From assembly GCA_003194525.1 (NCBI GenBank), contig NBIV01000300.1:24933-88932 (forward strand): a stretch of 64,000 nt of DNA. Direction: 5' to 3'. The notes beneath the pieces are model-generated. The model did no database searches and was not told where the DNA came from. It was given only the letters and a program-made list of their open reading frames with translations. Shown here piece by piece: positions 9,472 to 21,580 of the stretch; the first letter of the stretch is position 1; each line of letters opens with the position of its first letter. A program made the position numbers and the translations under genes. The stretch comes from Gracilariopsis chorda (lineage: Eukaryota > Rhodophyta > Florideophyceae > Gracilariales > Gracilariaceae).

Positions 9472-10844
9472 GCGCAGAACCTGTACAGCACAGTCCTGTT
9501 CGCCCAGCCCGAGGTCGACCCCAGGGAAAGTATTCTCTGCCTTGCAATCTCGACTTCTCCTTTGATTGCCCTCCGCAGCTTCCCTGAGCGCATAATTCCC
9601 ACCTCCCTTTGTTCGTATAGAACTAACCCTGCTGACGGCATAGTGATGCTACATTCCATCTTGTATGGCGTAGAAGCCGCACACAAAAAGCATTATTCTA
9701 CTATTTGTTGTATGGACAAAATCGACGGACTTTGCATGTAATGTAGTGATGTTAACCTTTTGCCCCTGGAAAGCTACCCCTGTACATGTGATGGAAGAAA
9801 AAGAATAAGGTTGTCGTCAATGAAAAGGGACACTGAAGGGCAGTCATGATTTCATCGCATTATGTCTTGAGCTTTCCGCCTCTCCTCCGAATATGGCCGA
9901 GTGAAGTTCTCGGCCGCTGTGCGCGACATCCACTGTGTCCGACGAAGACACAGATGTAAGCGTCTTCCTCAACGGCATCTGTATTAAGTGTGGGAGTTCT
10001 GATTCGTGCCATGTAGTTGGCAAGTGCCACCGAGTGCTTCATCGAAGAAGCCGAAACATTATGACATGACACTAAACTTCATACTTCAGTGTGAACACGG
10101 AAAACCAGTTCCGCGATTGTGTAGTGTCTGTGAACGACATGGTGCAAATGTAGCATGCGATGCGACGTGCACCAGCATATTCCCATTCCAAGGGTAACTT
10201 GAGTTTCTTTCGGTCCCGCAGCTCAGTGCAACAAATGTTTCTTTTCTCATCGCCGTGTGTTCAGCGGTAAGCCTTTTTCCTTTCCTGCTTTGTTTTTTCA
10301 GACTCTTTGTCTTCGCATGCGTTATCAATGAATCCAACGTTGCCACGTCACACGGGCATACGAAATATCTGAGTAACTCATCATAGTCAGATCAGAGGCC
10401 TGATTTCCGGCTAACTTGGTAATGTTGGATTTGTTGCGACAAATTCAGTCGCTAAACCTAAATTGCAACCAAAACCATTATCCTGATTTACAAACCCCTT
10501 GTAATGCGCTTGGCCACTCTTGCCTTGCAGGCGACAGTGATATTGAATATCTTTCACAACTCATCACAAAAAGAGTAGGATACACAACTTCAGTACCGTT
10601 GCTTTGTGGTACTACCAGAGATAACTAAGGGTGAAAGGGTTAGCAATTAGCAATCCTAACCCCTAACGGTTGCTGTGCAAAGCGAGCTCTCACGTGGCCG
10701 TTTCGACAGTTTTTGGCACTGTATCCTTTTTGTTGTTGACAAAAACCTTAAACAGAAAAGGTATCGCTACGCACCAATGGGATGACTCAGCCTCTCATGC
10801 TCGTCTCCCACGAAAGAAAGACGGACCGAATGCGATTGTCTGCT

Positions 10845-10850
10845 TATATA
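10845..10850 (+). promoter_or_regulatory. TATA-like box upstream of the 819-residue gene
   Basis: TATATATT begins 172 bp before the ATG at 11017. It is the only TATA-like string close upstream; its role is inferred. Confidence 0.3.
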
Positions 10851-11016
10851 TTCACAAGCTTGTGACTACTTTACTTAGTGCCGACTGCAGCAGCGAGAAA
10901 TTCTTGCTTTCGGCACAGAAGCTGAACAACTTATTCGTATTTGTTGACAGGCAGCTTTGAACTTGTGAACTGCGCCCAAACCAAACTGCTTCACTATTGC
11001 AATCACCTGGGAATCT

Positions 11017-13476
11017 ATGGAGCACTACTATACTGACGCTGAGTGGGAAAGGGTCAAGCTCTATGACCGATGGTATGAGTTTGTCTTAAAATTGCTAAGA
11101 GGTGACATAAAAGTCGGGTCCAGGACACCACTTCGAAACATTCCTGCTTTCTTGACACTCGATGTACTCCAAGGTGGCTTTGCTAGTGGCCGACTGGCAG
11201 CCGGGGGTCCCCTTTTGCCTTTCGAGATTGACATTGTGGAGAACATGTGCATTGGGGCACCAGGCGGAAGCTCTTATGAAGGAAAGGTGAAAGACCTCAG
11301 AAAGGCTTTGAATCAATACCATTTATCCCCAGATGGTTTGAGAAGGCTTCATACTATGCTGCGTGAAGGCCTCTACAGAGTTGTTTATCCGGAAGAAAGT
11401 GCACTTCTTGTCATTGTGTGGATGCTAGAACGGGGAGAAATTGAATCTGCGAAAGGATTGGTTTCGACCATTGCGCCGTACTTTGGAGAGGTGCGGTTCT
11501 ATCCTCAGCCGTGCAGCACCCCTGTGTCTCTGGATCTTAAGTGCAGTATATTGACGGTTTGTGCATTCAAGAGGGGTGTATCTGAGATGCGGGTGTCAAA
11601 GGGAAGTTTATCGTATGCTATAAACAAGCTAATCGTTGAAGACCTGGCTCCCGCGTACGACGGACTAATTTCCCTTGTACTGTCTACATGCAAGCCCAGA
11701 AGCACTAATCTATTGCCGTTTAACGGTCGCCCGACAAGTCAAATGGTTGCAGCTTTCAAGGATCTGTCAAGACGATTTGAAAACATCCAACGAGTTTACG
11801 ACTCTTTTCATCTTCTGGCTCATCGTCCTCGCAAACAAATCAAGCAACTAGGAGAGTCCCGTTACTGCGGAATCATGTTGAAGACCGCCAGGTTATTCTT
11901 CGAATCTAAGTCCCGCCCTCACAGTAAGAGCGCATCAAGATCTATCCAACATATTCTTCTTCAGATTCGAGAGGAGTCAAAGCGCGGACTTCCAAGTGAT
12001 GATTATATCTATAGGGGAGCATCATTAGAAAATCTCCCAGCCAAACTGAAAGAGTTTAGGCTACGACAACGAAGAACTACAGAAGCAGATCACCAACTTG
12101 TTTCACATGACTGGAAGAAGCTTTCAATTGCTCGTGTAGACAAAATGAGTTCAGACGAGAATGCTGGGCTTGACATAATCCAGCCGTTGTTGGTACCGGT
12201 ATCACGCTTAGAAGAACAAGAGTATGGAGTCAAGAAAGGCACACCTCTTTTGCCTGTTTTGTCTCGGATGGTGCAGATGCTGAAGAGAGGCACACTGGAG
12301 GAACTGTTTGAAAGAAAACTCATTCCCTCTATGGAAGTGCTGGCCTCTCTTGTCGATGGGATGCTTGGAGCGGCAGAGGCCCAGTGGCAAGGGAATACCG
12401 ATTTTAGGCGTCTGTATGCATCTACTTTGAGCGCCTTCCGTCATCGTAGGTCTTTGCTTTTGCTTAATTACGAGTCGCAAGTTGGTTTTCATGAACTACC
12501 GTGGACACATCGTCTCGCAGAAGTGCGGCTCGAGAGCTCTGGACCATCTCATCGAGAAGTATCAAAGCTGTTGTGCAAATTAATCCGAACATGCATATCC
12601 AGATGGCCTCATGTAATCATTCCGAACAAGATCTTGAGCGCGTTGGATCACGTTGCTAAAAATAGTTCAGACGAGTCAGACAGGAAGCGATGGATTGGCC
12701 TCACCCCGGAATTAGCAGCGGATATCTTCATGAATGGATTTGTTCCAAAATGGTGCCGACATACACTTGTTGCGAAAGACAAGCTGAATGGGTCATTGTA
12801 CGACAAGTATTACAGTCCTCGAAGTGGCAATAGTGTTTGGAGTAGCATATCGTTTGGCACTGGGACAAGAGAAGAGTTGGATATTGGTCTTTCCCAAATC
12901 ACTTTGTTATGTCAAAGACGGGCATCAAAACGCAAGCTGAGCAATTACGTAGCCAAGAACGGTGGCGTGATTGAAGAAGCGATGATTCTCACTGGGCACA
13001 ACTACCCATACCTTCTGGAGGTATTGAAGTATTGTGGAGAGGCATTTAACAGTGAGGAAACACTTGAGATATGCGTAAGGTGTTTCAAGAGTCTGAAGCT
13101 GATGCTCAACCCCGCGTTGCGTGAAGACACGCCGTGCCAGGCGCGCCTGCAAATATCGAAGAATGCAGCATACGGTTGGAGGCAGATGGTTATCTTGTTG
13201 TCGATTATGGATAGTCAGGATGTTGACACATTCTTTTCGCGAACGTTAAGCCGCTCGGAAGCTATTGGCGGTTGCACATTACAGCGGTCTTTGGTGGATC
13301 TGAGAGCTGTATGGAAGGGAATCAAAAAGGGAATTTACACGCCACGAACATGGAAGCCGCTTTATGGATGGCAGAGTACTGGACATGGTCTCTGGGATAA
13401 ATCATGGTGCGAACGAATTAAAGCGAAGGAAGAAGTTCTGCATGAGGACAAGAGGAGGTCTATTGATTCTGAATGA
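11017..13476 (+). CDS. Uncharacterised 819-residue protein
   Basis: A single uninterrupted ORF, clearly coding: no competing long ORF, ordinary amino-acid composition, no low-complexity tracts. I do not recognise a named domain. There is no signal peptide or membrane segment. The N-terminal ~70 residues contain a Gly/Pro-rich block, SRTPLRNIPAFLTLDVLQGG followed by FASGRLAAGGPL (about 36-67), that looks like a conserved signature; I have a weak impression of an unnamed family with this block and cannot confirm it. Basic stretches occur at about 262-345. A Trp-rich C terminus (about 770-805) ends in a charged tail. Copies of a 13-bp motif lie in inverted orientation about 380 bp before and 640 bp after the gene. 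Possible roles range from a host protein to a captured or transferred gene. Confidence 0.8.
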   Translation: MEHYYTDAEWERVKLYDRWYEFVLKLLRGDIKVGSRTPLRNIPAFLTLDVLQGGFASGRLAAGGPLLPFEIDIVENMCIGAPGGSSYEGKVKDLRKALNQYHLSPDGLRRLHTMLREGLYRVVYPEESALLVIVWMLERGEIESAKGLVSTIAPYFGEVRFYPQPCSTPVSLDLKCSILTVCAFKRGVSEMRVSKGSLSYAINKLIVEDLAPAYDGLISLVLSTCKPRSTNLLPFNGRPTSQMVAAFKDLSRRFENIQRVYDSFHLLAHRPRKQIKQLGESRYCGIMLKTARLFFESKSRPHSKSASRSIQHILLQIREESKRGLPSDDYIYRGASLENLPAKLKEFRLRQRRTTEADHQLVSHDWKKLSIARVDKMSSDENAGLDIIQPLLVPVSRLEEQEYGVKKGTPLLPVLSRMVQMLKRGTLEELFERKLIPSMEVLASLVDGMLGAAEAQWQGNTDFRRLYASTLSAFRHRRSLLLLNYESQVGFHELPWTHRLAEVRLESSGPSHREVSKLLCKLIRTCISRWPHVIIPNKILSALDHVAKNSSDESDRKRWIGLTPELAADIFMNGFVPKWCRHTLVAKDKLNGSLYDKYYSPRSGNSVWSSISFGTGTREELDIGLSQITLLCQRRASKRKLSNYVAKNGGVIEEAMILTGHNYPYLLEVLKYCGEAFNSEETLEICVRCFKSLKLMLNPALREDTPCQARLQISKNAAYGWRQMVILLSIMDSQDVDTFFSRTLSRSEAIGGCTLQRSLVDLRAVWKGIKKGIYTPRTWKPLYGWQSTGHGLWDKSWCERIKAKEEVLHEDKRRSIDSE

Positions 13477-14508
13477 GAAGCTCGGGGGGAGCTTGGGGTC
13501 AGGGATTGTCCGCAGATGCGAGAGTTTGAATTCAATGTGCATGTACTAAAGAAGATATGCGCAGACTCGAATGAGAATCACATTTGTCCGAACTTTCGCA
13601 ACAATTCCTATGCTTGTAATCATACATTCAAAAATGTGACTGAGGGTGTGTGTGTTTATAGAATTGGGTCATTCTGAATATAACATATTATGAGCTCGGG
13701 TCCCTAATTCCAGGACTGCTGTAGGGGTTCTAGTGAAAAGAACGCCTCTCTCTACCTGTACTGGAGATGAACCAGTTACGTTTTTGGCCATATTCTTACT
13801 ATTGATTCGACGTCAAGACCCTGCCTCTCTAGAGAACGTTGAAGTTTTCTACGTCGAGATGTGGCTCTTCGGCGGCATCTAAGAAAGAAATGGTCTACAC
13901 TATTTTGTGTGTTAAGCTGACATCCAAGCGATAAGAAACATTTCCTACTGTGGATGTGACGGCGTTTTGACGAGGCGTTGAAAACACAATCTCGGACATG
14001 TGGAGTTCGTTTGCAGTGTCATGGTTGGCTTCGCGAAATGTAAGTTCCCGTCGTACCTGGTGATACGAGGAACGTGTTGAAAACCCTCGCATGTAGAAGG
14101 CTGCAAGCGATTGCTAGGATTGCTAACCCTTGTACTCTCCTACCTCCATGTCAGTCATTCGCCCATTCTCTTGCCCTAGGTGGAAAAGGCGGGGAGGTGG
14201 TGGAGTCCCTATGAGATTCGATCTGTTGCTTATCGCGGAGCGCACGTTCGCAGTCCTATCTGTGGCAAGTTGTGCGGGAACAAAAGCGGTTCCCCTCTGC
14301 CTTTCAGATCTTCTTTGCCTTCCTTGCAGAGTGTTTTAATTACTTCCTTACAGTACCTAACATTGTGCATTACGCTGCACCGCAGCTTGCGTGCACCCAC
14401 TCCGAACGAGGGTGGACGGCCGTAATCGCACGCGAGCACCGCGTCCGGCGCGTGCATCATTCTTCATACGCAATAGCGCGATCTCGGGACTCATAGCTAG
14501 ATAAGAAG
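13477..14508. other. Spacer between the 819-residue gene and Gypsy-A
   Basis: No gene seen. ATTGCTAACCCTT at 14119-14131 is the exact complement of 10635-10647, and AGAAGGCTGC, a variant of the recurring motif, is at about 14094. Short ORFs around 14130-14496 overlap in several frames and have no protein character. GAAG at 14505-14508 may be the left target duplication of Gypsy-A. Confidence 0.5.
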
Positions 14509-14774
14509 CCGTCGTGTTTCTTAGGTGCACACGAGTCGGTCGGATATGTTTTTTTATTTGCACCTTTTTTATTGGGCGCTGCCCAGCTTCCAGCATGGAA
14601 GCTGATCATAGCGCCCGCATAAATGCGCACCTCTTACGCTTGCGGCTTCACCGCTCGAAAGAAAGGGAAGCAAGCACCTTGCACACCCGAAAACTCGGTG
14701 GCTTCTTTGTCCGCATTGCCTCCATCTTTCGCTTAACAACGCGCACCCCCGACGTCCTCTTTTCTTGCGCAACA
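14509..14774 (+). repeat. Gypsy-A left (5') LTR
   Basis: Matches 21920-22188 throughout; both copies end in GCGCAACA, after which the sequences diverge at once. The first bases (CC instead of TGT) have mutated relative to the right copy. Confidence 0.88.
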
Positions 14775-14792
14775 TGGTACTCTCGAGTAGGG
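14775..14792 (+). promoter_or_regulatory. Gypsy-A primer binding site
   Basis: TGGTACTCTCGAGTAGGG starts exactly at the LTR boundary, as expected for a tRNA-primed element. The TGGTA start implies a tRNA ending in UACCA (A73, U72), the arrangement typical of initiator tRNA-Met; the tRNA itself is not identified. Confidence 0.65.
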
Positions 14793-14902
14793 ATAATGCT
14801 CCAAATAGGATGGCCAGTAAACTAATTTTTGACGGTGAAAGCGTTGATGTTTTAAAGTTCTTTTTCTACTTCTAGAATGTGTGATGAGAGTTAAGCCTGA
14901 AA

Positions 14903-15921
14903 ATGAAAAGGCTACTCACTGAATTTCTCTGTCAAATCGAGGAAAAAGCCTTTGACTACCACTATAACACCTATGCCGCGGATGGCGTATTGATTCCCGC
15001 AGCAGATGACTACTATGCCGTGAAAAGCGAGTTCTTCAAAGAGTTTACCGAGAATTTCGAGCCTCAAGAATACATCCGAAGAGCAATGATGTGCAGATTA
15101 CGCCCTGCTGATACATTTGCATCTCCTCAAGAGATGAATACCTGCTTCAACAAATTTGGATTCAATATGGAAGCCAATTTTGGACTGCTAAGGAATGCAG
15201 TGACCAAACATATGGGCATGACACAGTTCGTTCTTCTTCGTGGTGTTACTGACTACAACTTTCTGAAGGCCATAATCATCTTTGTCGCTTGCCAAGAGAC
15301 TCTAAACTCTTCCTACAATACCAGAACGCCAATTGGTACGGAAAGATCTGACAGAAGGCGGATTCTTCGACGACCAGAGCAGACGGTGCAGAGCCTGGAG
15401 TCTAAAGTGGAAGACTTGACGGACAACTTGCACATCTCACACTACTGGTACAAAAGAAGCAGAGTGACCAAAGCGTTGACGGAAATGTGAGAACTTGTTA
15501 TTTCTGCCAAAAGCTTGGACATGGCGCCAGCAGGTGCCCCTCAAACCCACACAGGGACTCAAGATATGGGCGCTGTCATAAGCTTGGACATTCTGAGGCT
15601 AGGTGTTGGTCCCGGTCACCTATTGAGAAAGAGGAACACCTTCGACTTACAGAAGCAAACGTCGAATCTAAGACAGAAGAACCTCTAAGAAAGAGGATTC
15701 CTCTAGAGGATGCAGAGGTCACAGCGGCACAGGTCATCGTAGTCACCGAAGAACAAGAAGTGGATCCTGTGGTGACAACGAAACGTGGCTCAGATGGCCA
15801 AGCACTTCCAAAGCAACCAAGAACCTCAAGGGTTGATATTGGGTCACTGCTAAATCCGAAAGACCAACTTCCATCTACAAAGTCTAAAGGTATAATAGAC
15901 CTAACTGGCCCGCAAGTATAG
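14903..15921 (+). pseudogene. Gypsy-A gag with two zinc knuckles, frameshifted
   Basis: The first ORF (14903-15490, 195 codons) is a helical gag-like segment ending in a coiled-coil-like stretch. The nucleocapsid part continues in another frame from 15487 to 15921. Two CCHC-type knuckles follow each other, CYFCQKLGHGASRC and a second that has lost its first cysteine (RCHKLGHSEARC), then an acidic Glu-rich tail. The two ORFs overlap at ATGTGA; a -1 shift would join them. Because further shifts follow, I read this as mutation and not as programmed. Coding sequence resumes in a third frame before 16113. Confidence 0.75.
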
Positions 15922-16112
15922 AGAGAACGTAGAAAGGCAGCTGCGCGAAAGATAGGAGCGAAAAGGAAGACTGTTACACGAGCTAAACAATCAATTCCAG
16001 AAAACGTTGAAAGGTACAATGTTTTAATCGAACTCGCAAAGCCTCTTGCGGACTCTAATTCGGCCAGTTACCACGTGGAGAAGCCGAGGAGGCCAAACGC
16101 GAAATTAGAAAG

Positions 16113-18317
16113 TTGTTCATAAAGGGAACCACCCCACGAATGGTAGCAGCAGTGGAAACCGGGACCAGCCCGAGGAGACTTAAGGAAGTAGCCGTGAAGC
16201 TTTACGGAACGACCATACGTGCACTGCTCGACTCTGGAGCCGTACCTAACCTTTTATTTACGAAACTATGCGAACGGCTGACCCTCTCTCCAGAACCTAT
16301 TGTAAGGAAGATTAAGGTTGCCGATGGGACTTCTTCCACAGTTCGAGGGGTCCTTCGCGATGTCCCTGTTGTCTTTGGAGATTCAAAAGTGACATTGAAC
16401 TTTCTCGTTGTAGATGACCGCCCGGTTGATTTCATAGTTGGTTGCCCAGTGTTAGAGGAAATAATGGCTAGCATCGATCTTGGGAATCAAACCGCTTCTG
16501 TTATTATCGACGGGGTAACATCTGTGTTAGAACTAGAGTATGATCCGAGAATCTCTGAGTTATTAGAATCCGAGACTGATAGTGAGGATTTCACTTCCGA
16601 CTCGGACCTTGTTCCGTTCTCATCGAGCTCAGAAGAAGAGAACGATGACTTGGTACTGTCCGTGAGAGACGTTGAACCGTTTGATCCGTATCTCTCAACT
16701 GCAGAAGAAGCTGAAGAACTTCCAGATCTCATCGAAGAACATTCAGAAGAAGAGGAATACAGTCACGACAAGGAGATCATAACCATGCAAGACCACGACG
16801 ATGATGATGAGAAATCCCTACTTCTCGCAGCAAAATTGATACATTTACCGACAAAGGTTCAAAAGAAATTCATGGAGATGCTAAGAGATGAATATCTCGC
16901 GGCCTGGTCCCTGAATGACTTGCGTCCTTCGGATGTGCCAGTAAAGCACTCTTTTGAGCTCAAAGATAATAACCCAATCCACTAACTTGCAAGGCGCCTC
17001 TCACCACGACATAATGACCTCGTGAAAGCAGAAATTGATAATATGTTGAAGAAAGGTATCATTACGCCCGCTACCTCAGCATGGTCCTTCCCGATCGTCA
17101 TAGCCATTAAGAAAGATGGCAAACCACGATTCTGTGTGGACTACCGAACGCTCAGTGCCAGGATGAAAGCTGATAGATGGCCTCTCCCGAAGATTGAAGA
17201 GATATTTGACGACCTGGTGGGAGGCAACATCTTCACCACACTAGACCTTTTTTCTGGATATTGGCAGGTCTGGGTATCGGAGGATTGTAAGGACGCCACC
17301 ACCTTTGTTTGTAGAATTGGGACGTACAAGTTCGAAGTAATGCCGTTCGGGCTTATGAACGCGCCAGCTACATTTCAGCGGATGATGGATGTTGTCCTTA
17401 GAGGATTGAAGTATGCTCGGGTATACTTAGATGATGTCCTGATATATTCGAAATGTATAGACGACCATCTGACACATTGTCAAAGTGTGTTCGCTCGCAT
17501 CCGAAACAATGGTTTGAGATTGAAAGTGGCAAAGTGTAGTTTCGCCCAGTCCAGAGTCAAGCTATTAGAAAACATTGTGGACAAGACCGGAGTTCATTTG
17601 GACCCAGAGAAAATCGCGGCCATACAGAGGGCCCCAAGCCCCTCGTCTACAACCGAACTTCGAAGCTTTCTTGGCCTAGCGGGGTACTACAGAAGATTCA
17701 TCCCAAACTTTGCAGGAGTTTCAGCCATTCTTCATGAAGCCACATCGTCAAAAAAGCAGTGGAGTTGGACCCCGGAGATGCAAGATGCATTTAACCATCT
17801 TAAGAACAGAATGACGTCACCCCCTGTGCTTACATTCCCAGACTTCAGTCAACCTTTCATTGTAGAGACCGACGCCTCATCGATATCACTAGGCATCGTA
17901 CTGTCACAAAAGAAAGGAGATGAGAAGATCCACCCTATTCAGTATGCTAGCCGCACTATGAACAAAGCTGAACGACGGTACTCGGCATGTGAAAGGGAAG
18001 CTCTAGCAGTAGTCTTTGCTCTTAAGAAGTTTAGGGTGTTTCTCTTGTCATCAATGCCCTTCACACTAATCACTTGTCATCAGGCGTTACAGTACGCTTT
18101 TCGAAAGAAAGATATCCACGGTAGACTAGCCAGGTGGATGGACCTTTTGGCCGAGTATGACTTTAAGATTCAATACCGAGCCGGTAGCAGTAATCAAGCC
18201 GCAGACTACCTTTCTAGAATTAACATACCGGAAACGATGACAGAGGGAGAATGGAGTCCGGTCATACAGAATATCACGCTAGACAACGACCTTGAAGAGG
18301 ATTTGGTGGCTACATAA
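16113..18317 (+). pseudogene. Gypsy-A pol: protease, reverse transcriptase, RNase H (one in-frame stop)
   Basis: One frame runs from 16113 to 18317, broken only by a TAA at about 16983, probably from CAA. The retropepsin active site is LDSGAVPN near residue 40. A long acidic linker follows. RT then has FCVDYRTL, the catalytic Asp in TLDLFSGYW, MPFGLMNAPATFQ and the YLDD box (residues 135-138 of the segment starting at 17022). RNase H follows with ETDAS and the tether motif QAADYLSR. RT catalytic residues are intact. After 18317 a further stop leads into the integrase zinc finger. Confidence 0.9.
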
Positions 18318-19481
18318 AGATTTATTTCCGGCGCGGATATAGGACTTGAAGACGCACAACGAAAACGCACAATCAAAAGGAACGCAAAAGGGTTCATTGT
18401 TTGCGATGGAAGGCTCATGAGGAGAACATCAAAGGGATTGCGACCGATCCCCTTCCAAAATGACAGAAAAATGATCTCAAGACCCTTTCACGGCGACATC
18501 GGTCATTAGGGAATAGGCTTTACCAGAAGTATCGTATTGGAAAGGTACTGGTGGCCGAGGATTTATCGTGACATCGTGGACTATGTGAAGAGCTGCAACA
18601 GGTTTCAACGAGCGGTAGGCATTCTGGCGTACAAAACTGTCCTTAAGTTTCCTTGACTGGGCTCTTTCATGTGTTTTCAATCGACTTTGCGGGACCATTT
18701 CCTACATCTCCGAAAGGAAATCGACTCATACTAGTATGTGTAGAACACGTGACGGGATGGACGATTGCTCGAGCCACTAGAACGGCTACGACCCAAGTAG
18801 TTATAACATTCATACGTGAAGAGGTCATACAGCCATTTGGTCTCCGCAGGCTCATTATATCTGATAATGCAACCTGTTTCCGAGCTAAAGCCCTCATCGA
18901 ATTCATGAAAGAAAAGGGTATCACGTGGAAAACAGTACTGGGTTATGCACCCATGTCAAATGGGAGAGCAGAACGGATGGTTGGTACCCTGAAGAGTGCT
19001 ATAGCCAAATGAGGAATGGGACGTAGTTCTGTCAAGAGTGCTTTACGGATATCGAAGACGCCAGATGGTAGATGGGAACTCCCAATTTGAGCTACTATAT
19101 GGCACAGCACCACGAATGAACAACCACGAGCCCGCCGCACTTGTTGCTCACTACAGCAGTATCCACAGGAGACTAGAGCTAATGGACGCCGAAATAGGTA
19201 GAGCAGCTCGTGCCCTACGCCAGGAAGGAATTAATCGTAACGAAATCAGAGTAATTCGCTTCAATGTTGGTGACAAAGTGCTCGTAGCAAAAGGACAAGC
19301 ACTCAACGCCAAGAAGAAATGGGCTCCATTCGAGTCCAGGTTCTACGGCCCCTGCTGAATAATAAGCGCATCGCACCCACGCTATGTTCTAAATAGCGCG
19401 CATCAAAGGGTGTCCCTAGAACCTATACACGCCAGACGGCTGGTATTGTACTACCCAGGTCCTGCTCATCTGCAGGAGTAG
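18318..19481 (+). pseudogene. Gypsy-A integrase, broken by several stops and frameshifts
   Basis: The H2C2 region (RPFHGDIGH then CNRFQ, about 18480-18605) has an in-frame TAG. The catalytic core (18653-19012) keeps all three acidic residues: Asp in FSIDFAGP, Asp in ISDNATCF and Glu in NGRAERMVG. A stop at 19011 and a shift lead to the C-terminal part (19038-19358), with a VGDKVLV strand and a W-P-FYGP module like the GPY/F domain. The frame can be followed, with one more stop, to TAG at 19479-19481. No chromodomain is visible. Confidence 0.85.
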
Positions 19482-19635
19482 ACTATACAAGCAACTGTGA
19501 TAGGAATCAATGCGTAGAACTTAGGATAATATGGTAGCTGCTAAGAAGAACTATTATCCGCAGCTATCTCTGTTTATTTGTGTGATTAGAAACCATGAAT
19601 TGTATCAACCGAAAAACTAGTTGGGAACCAGCTCA

Positions 19636-21580
19636 TCAATTTCGGCTTTCGAACTCATCATGGGGCAAGTACTTGATGGAACTTTCACCTGGGTCTTTGC
19701 GATAAGCCCATACATGACGACCGTCCGAGAACTGAACGGGATGGGGAAATTCAGCAAGAGCTCGGCCACCTAGTTTAGTGGCAGAAGACATGACTTGGCG
19801 AACCTTCTTCTCTTCGGCCACGATAGGTACCATTACGGCATGAAATCGAGCATCATTTTCCTTCCGATCGACCAGGCGAGAGCTACTAGAACGTCTCGGA
19901 GGAACTTTTCCAGACGTACACTGAATTGAAACAGACTCGATTATCACACGAATTTCACCCAAAGAAGCCTGAGGAAGAGCAGCGTAAGCTCAGAAAAGTT
20001 CTGGCTCATGACGATAACCTGCTCGAGTCTTTCTGGTTGGCGGCGTCTGTAAAGCCCCACGACATATCGGAGGGACGATACCAATAGCATTTTCACCTTG
20101 TTCGACATGCGTGCCTCTACCAACCGACGTGGGGGGATCTTGAACCCCCCGGAAACGAGTATAACGTTCTTCTAACTCCAGACAAAGGCAGTCAAAGCCA
20201 GTAATTTCATCACGGGATTAACTCATGATTGGAAGACCTTATCTAAACGAACGGGTAACTTCGGTGAAGAGAAATACTAACGCAATCATCTCCTGAACAG
20301 CTCTTATATAGAAAAGCATTGCAAAGCGAGTGAAGACCCCTTTGTAGTTATGTCTACACCGGAGAAAAGCCTCACGAATACAAGACGTATGAACAGAAAG
20401 AAGAACCATTTATTGGACTGGAAGGAACGCCATACGCATAGGAACTATGAGCACAATTCATCTAGTCTTGGGGACCTTTTGGACAGAGCTGACGGACCTA
20501 GATGATCTTCGAATGCCGGGGATGACCCCCAGTGACTAAGAAGAGAAAGTCCTTACAGAGTCACAAGGAATGCCGCTCCGCACTATCCAGTATCATTCGG
20601 CGACGTCCATCGACCGCGACCTAATGGTTAAAGTGGGATGAAGCATGACGACCATCATACACGATACGCACAATGTAGTAGCCAGAAGACACGACATCCC
20701 AAACGGAGAAACTCTGAAGCTCAATAGAAGCTTTTCGAAGCTCGACCTTAAAAGGGAGTCTCGTCACGAAAGAGCTCATCTCTCGGAGACTCGCGAATGT
20801 AGTAGGAGTCGTCTCGAAGTACTAGGATAGCCTGTTAGCATCCTCTTGGCCACATGTCGCATCTATGATATTCAGGAGGGCAGCTTGCTTACACTCGCCA
20901 TCATTACTGCGAGTGTAAATGCGACGCTCGTCTCGTATGCTGAACTCCAGCAAACGAGTATCCGACGGGCGCGCCCCTGAGCCTTGAGAGATGGAAACAG
21001 CGAACCCTGGATTCGCTTTGCACCATTCGATGATCAAACTACGACAGTCTCTACCATCGATATCGGCGCCAGACCCCGGAGCAACAGGTGGACTAGGCGT
21101 ATGTCCACCCTTCGCAAGATTCTTCGCGGCGGTCGTCGTCGGCTCAATACGAAAAGCCGGGCGTAATAGAGTCGTGTCGAACACATGCAGGGTCCATATG
21201 TCAATCAGCTGAAATCCAGAGAGTCCAACTTGTCTTCCACTTCATCCTCTAAACTTTCCATCAAAGAAAAGTATGCGGTCTGCTTCCCATCCAGAGTGGC
21301 GTGAGCTGGATCTCGCAGAATGGGATATTGAGGGAGTGTCGCGGGCGTGCGCCGAAGAAGGACCAGCTTTGGAAGGAGCAGACATTTCTCGAGGTGATCG
21401 GTTATTACACGCATCAGAGTGATGCGACCCACTTTCTTTATCGGCGACGTGAGAATTCGGAGCTGGCACGGAGCGTAGTCGCAGCGTCCTCGGCAGATTT
21501 GTCTTCCCAGCGAACAGTTTTCTGGGGGCTGTTTGTCCTTGAGGATTCGGTTTGTGTCGAGTTAACCGTTTGGATATCAA
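19636..21580 (-). pseudogene. Gypsy-A antisense ORF region (aORF-A)
   Basis: Between pol and the right LTR the open frames lie on the minus strand, opposite to the element: 21242-21580, 21205-21432, 20822-21184 and 19636-19962 (112, 75, 120 and 108 codons). Reading through the frame changes gives a Ser/Pro-rich start followed by more globular segments, including an RSLIIEWCKANPGFAVSIS stretch. There is no comparable sense-strand ORF. I see no known domain and no alignable similarity to the antisense ORFs of Gypsy-B and Gypsy-D. Position and orientation match theirs, so I treat it as a probable decayed antisense gene. Confidence 0.45.

Larger units (their letters stand above)
9288..11016. other. 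Divergent intergenic region between rsmH and the 819-residue gene
   Basis: It holds the rsmH TATA-like box, the 52-bp inverted element at 9420-9471, a copy of AAGGGTTAGCAAT at 10635-10647 and a TATA-like box at 10845. No ORF here has convincing protein character. The 63-codon ORF at 10006 contains a CxxC pair but nothing else. Confidence 0.55.

Noticed and set aside
10006-10197. Possible zinc-finger-like CxxC...H pattern in a 63-codon ORF
   Set aside because: Too short, single CxxC, no supporting context.
15485-15490. Programmed -1 frameshift in Gypsy-A gag at ATGTGA
   Set aside because: No slippery heptamer is present, and the element has further unrelated shifts, so mutation is the simpler reading.
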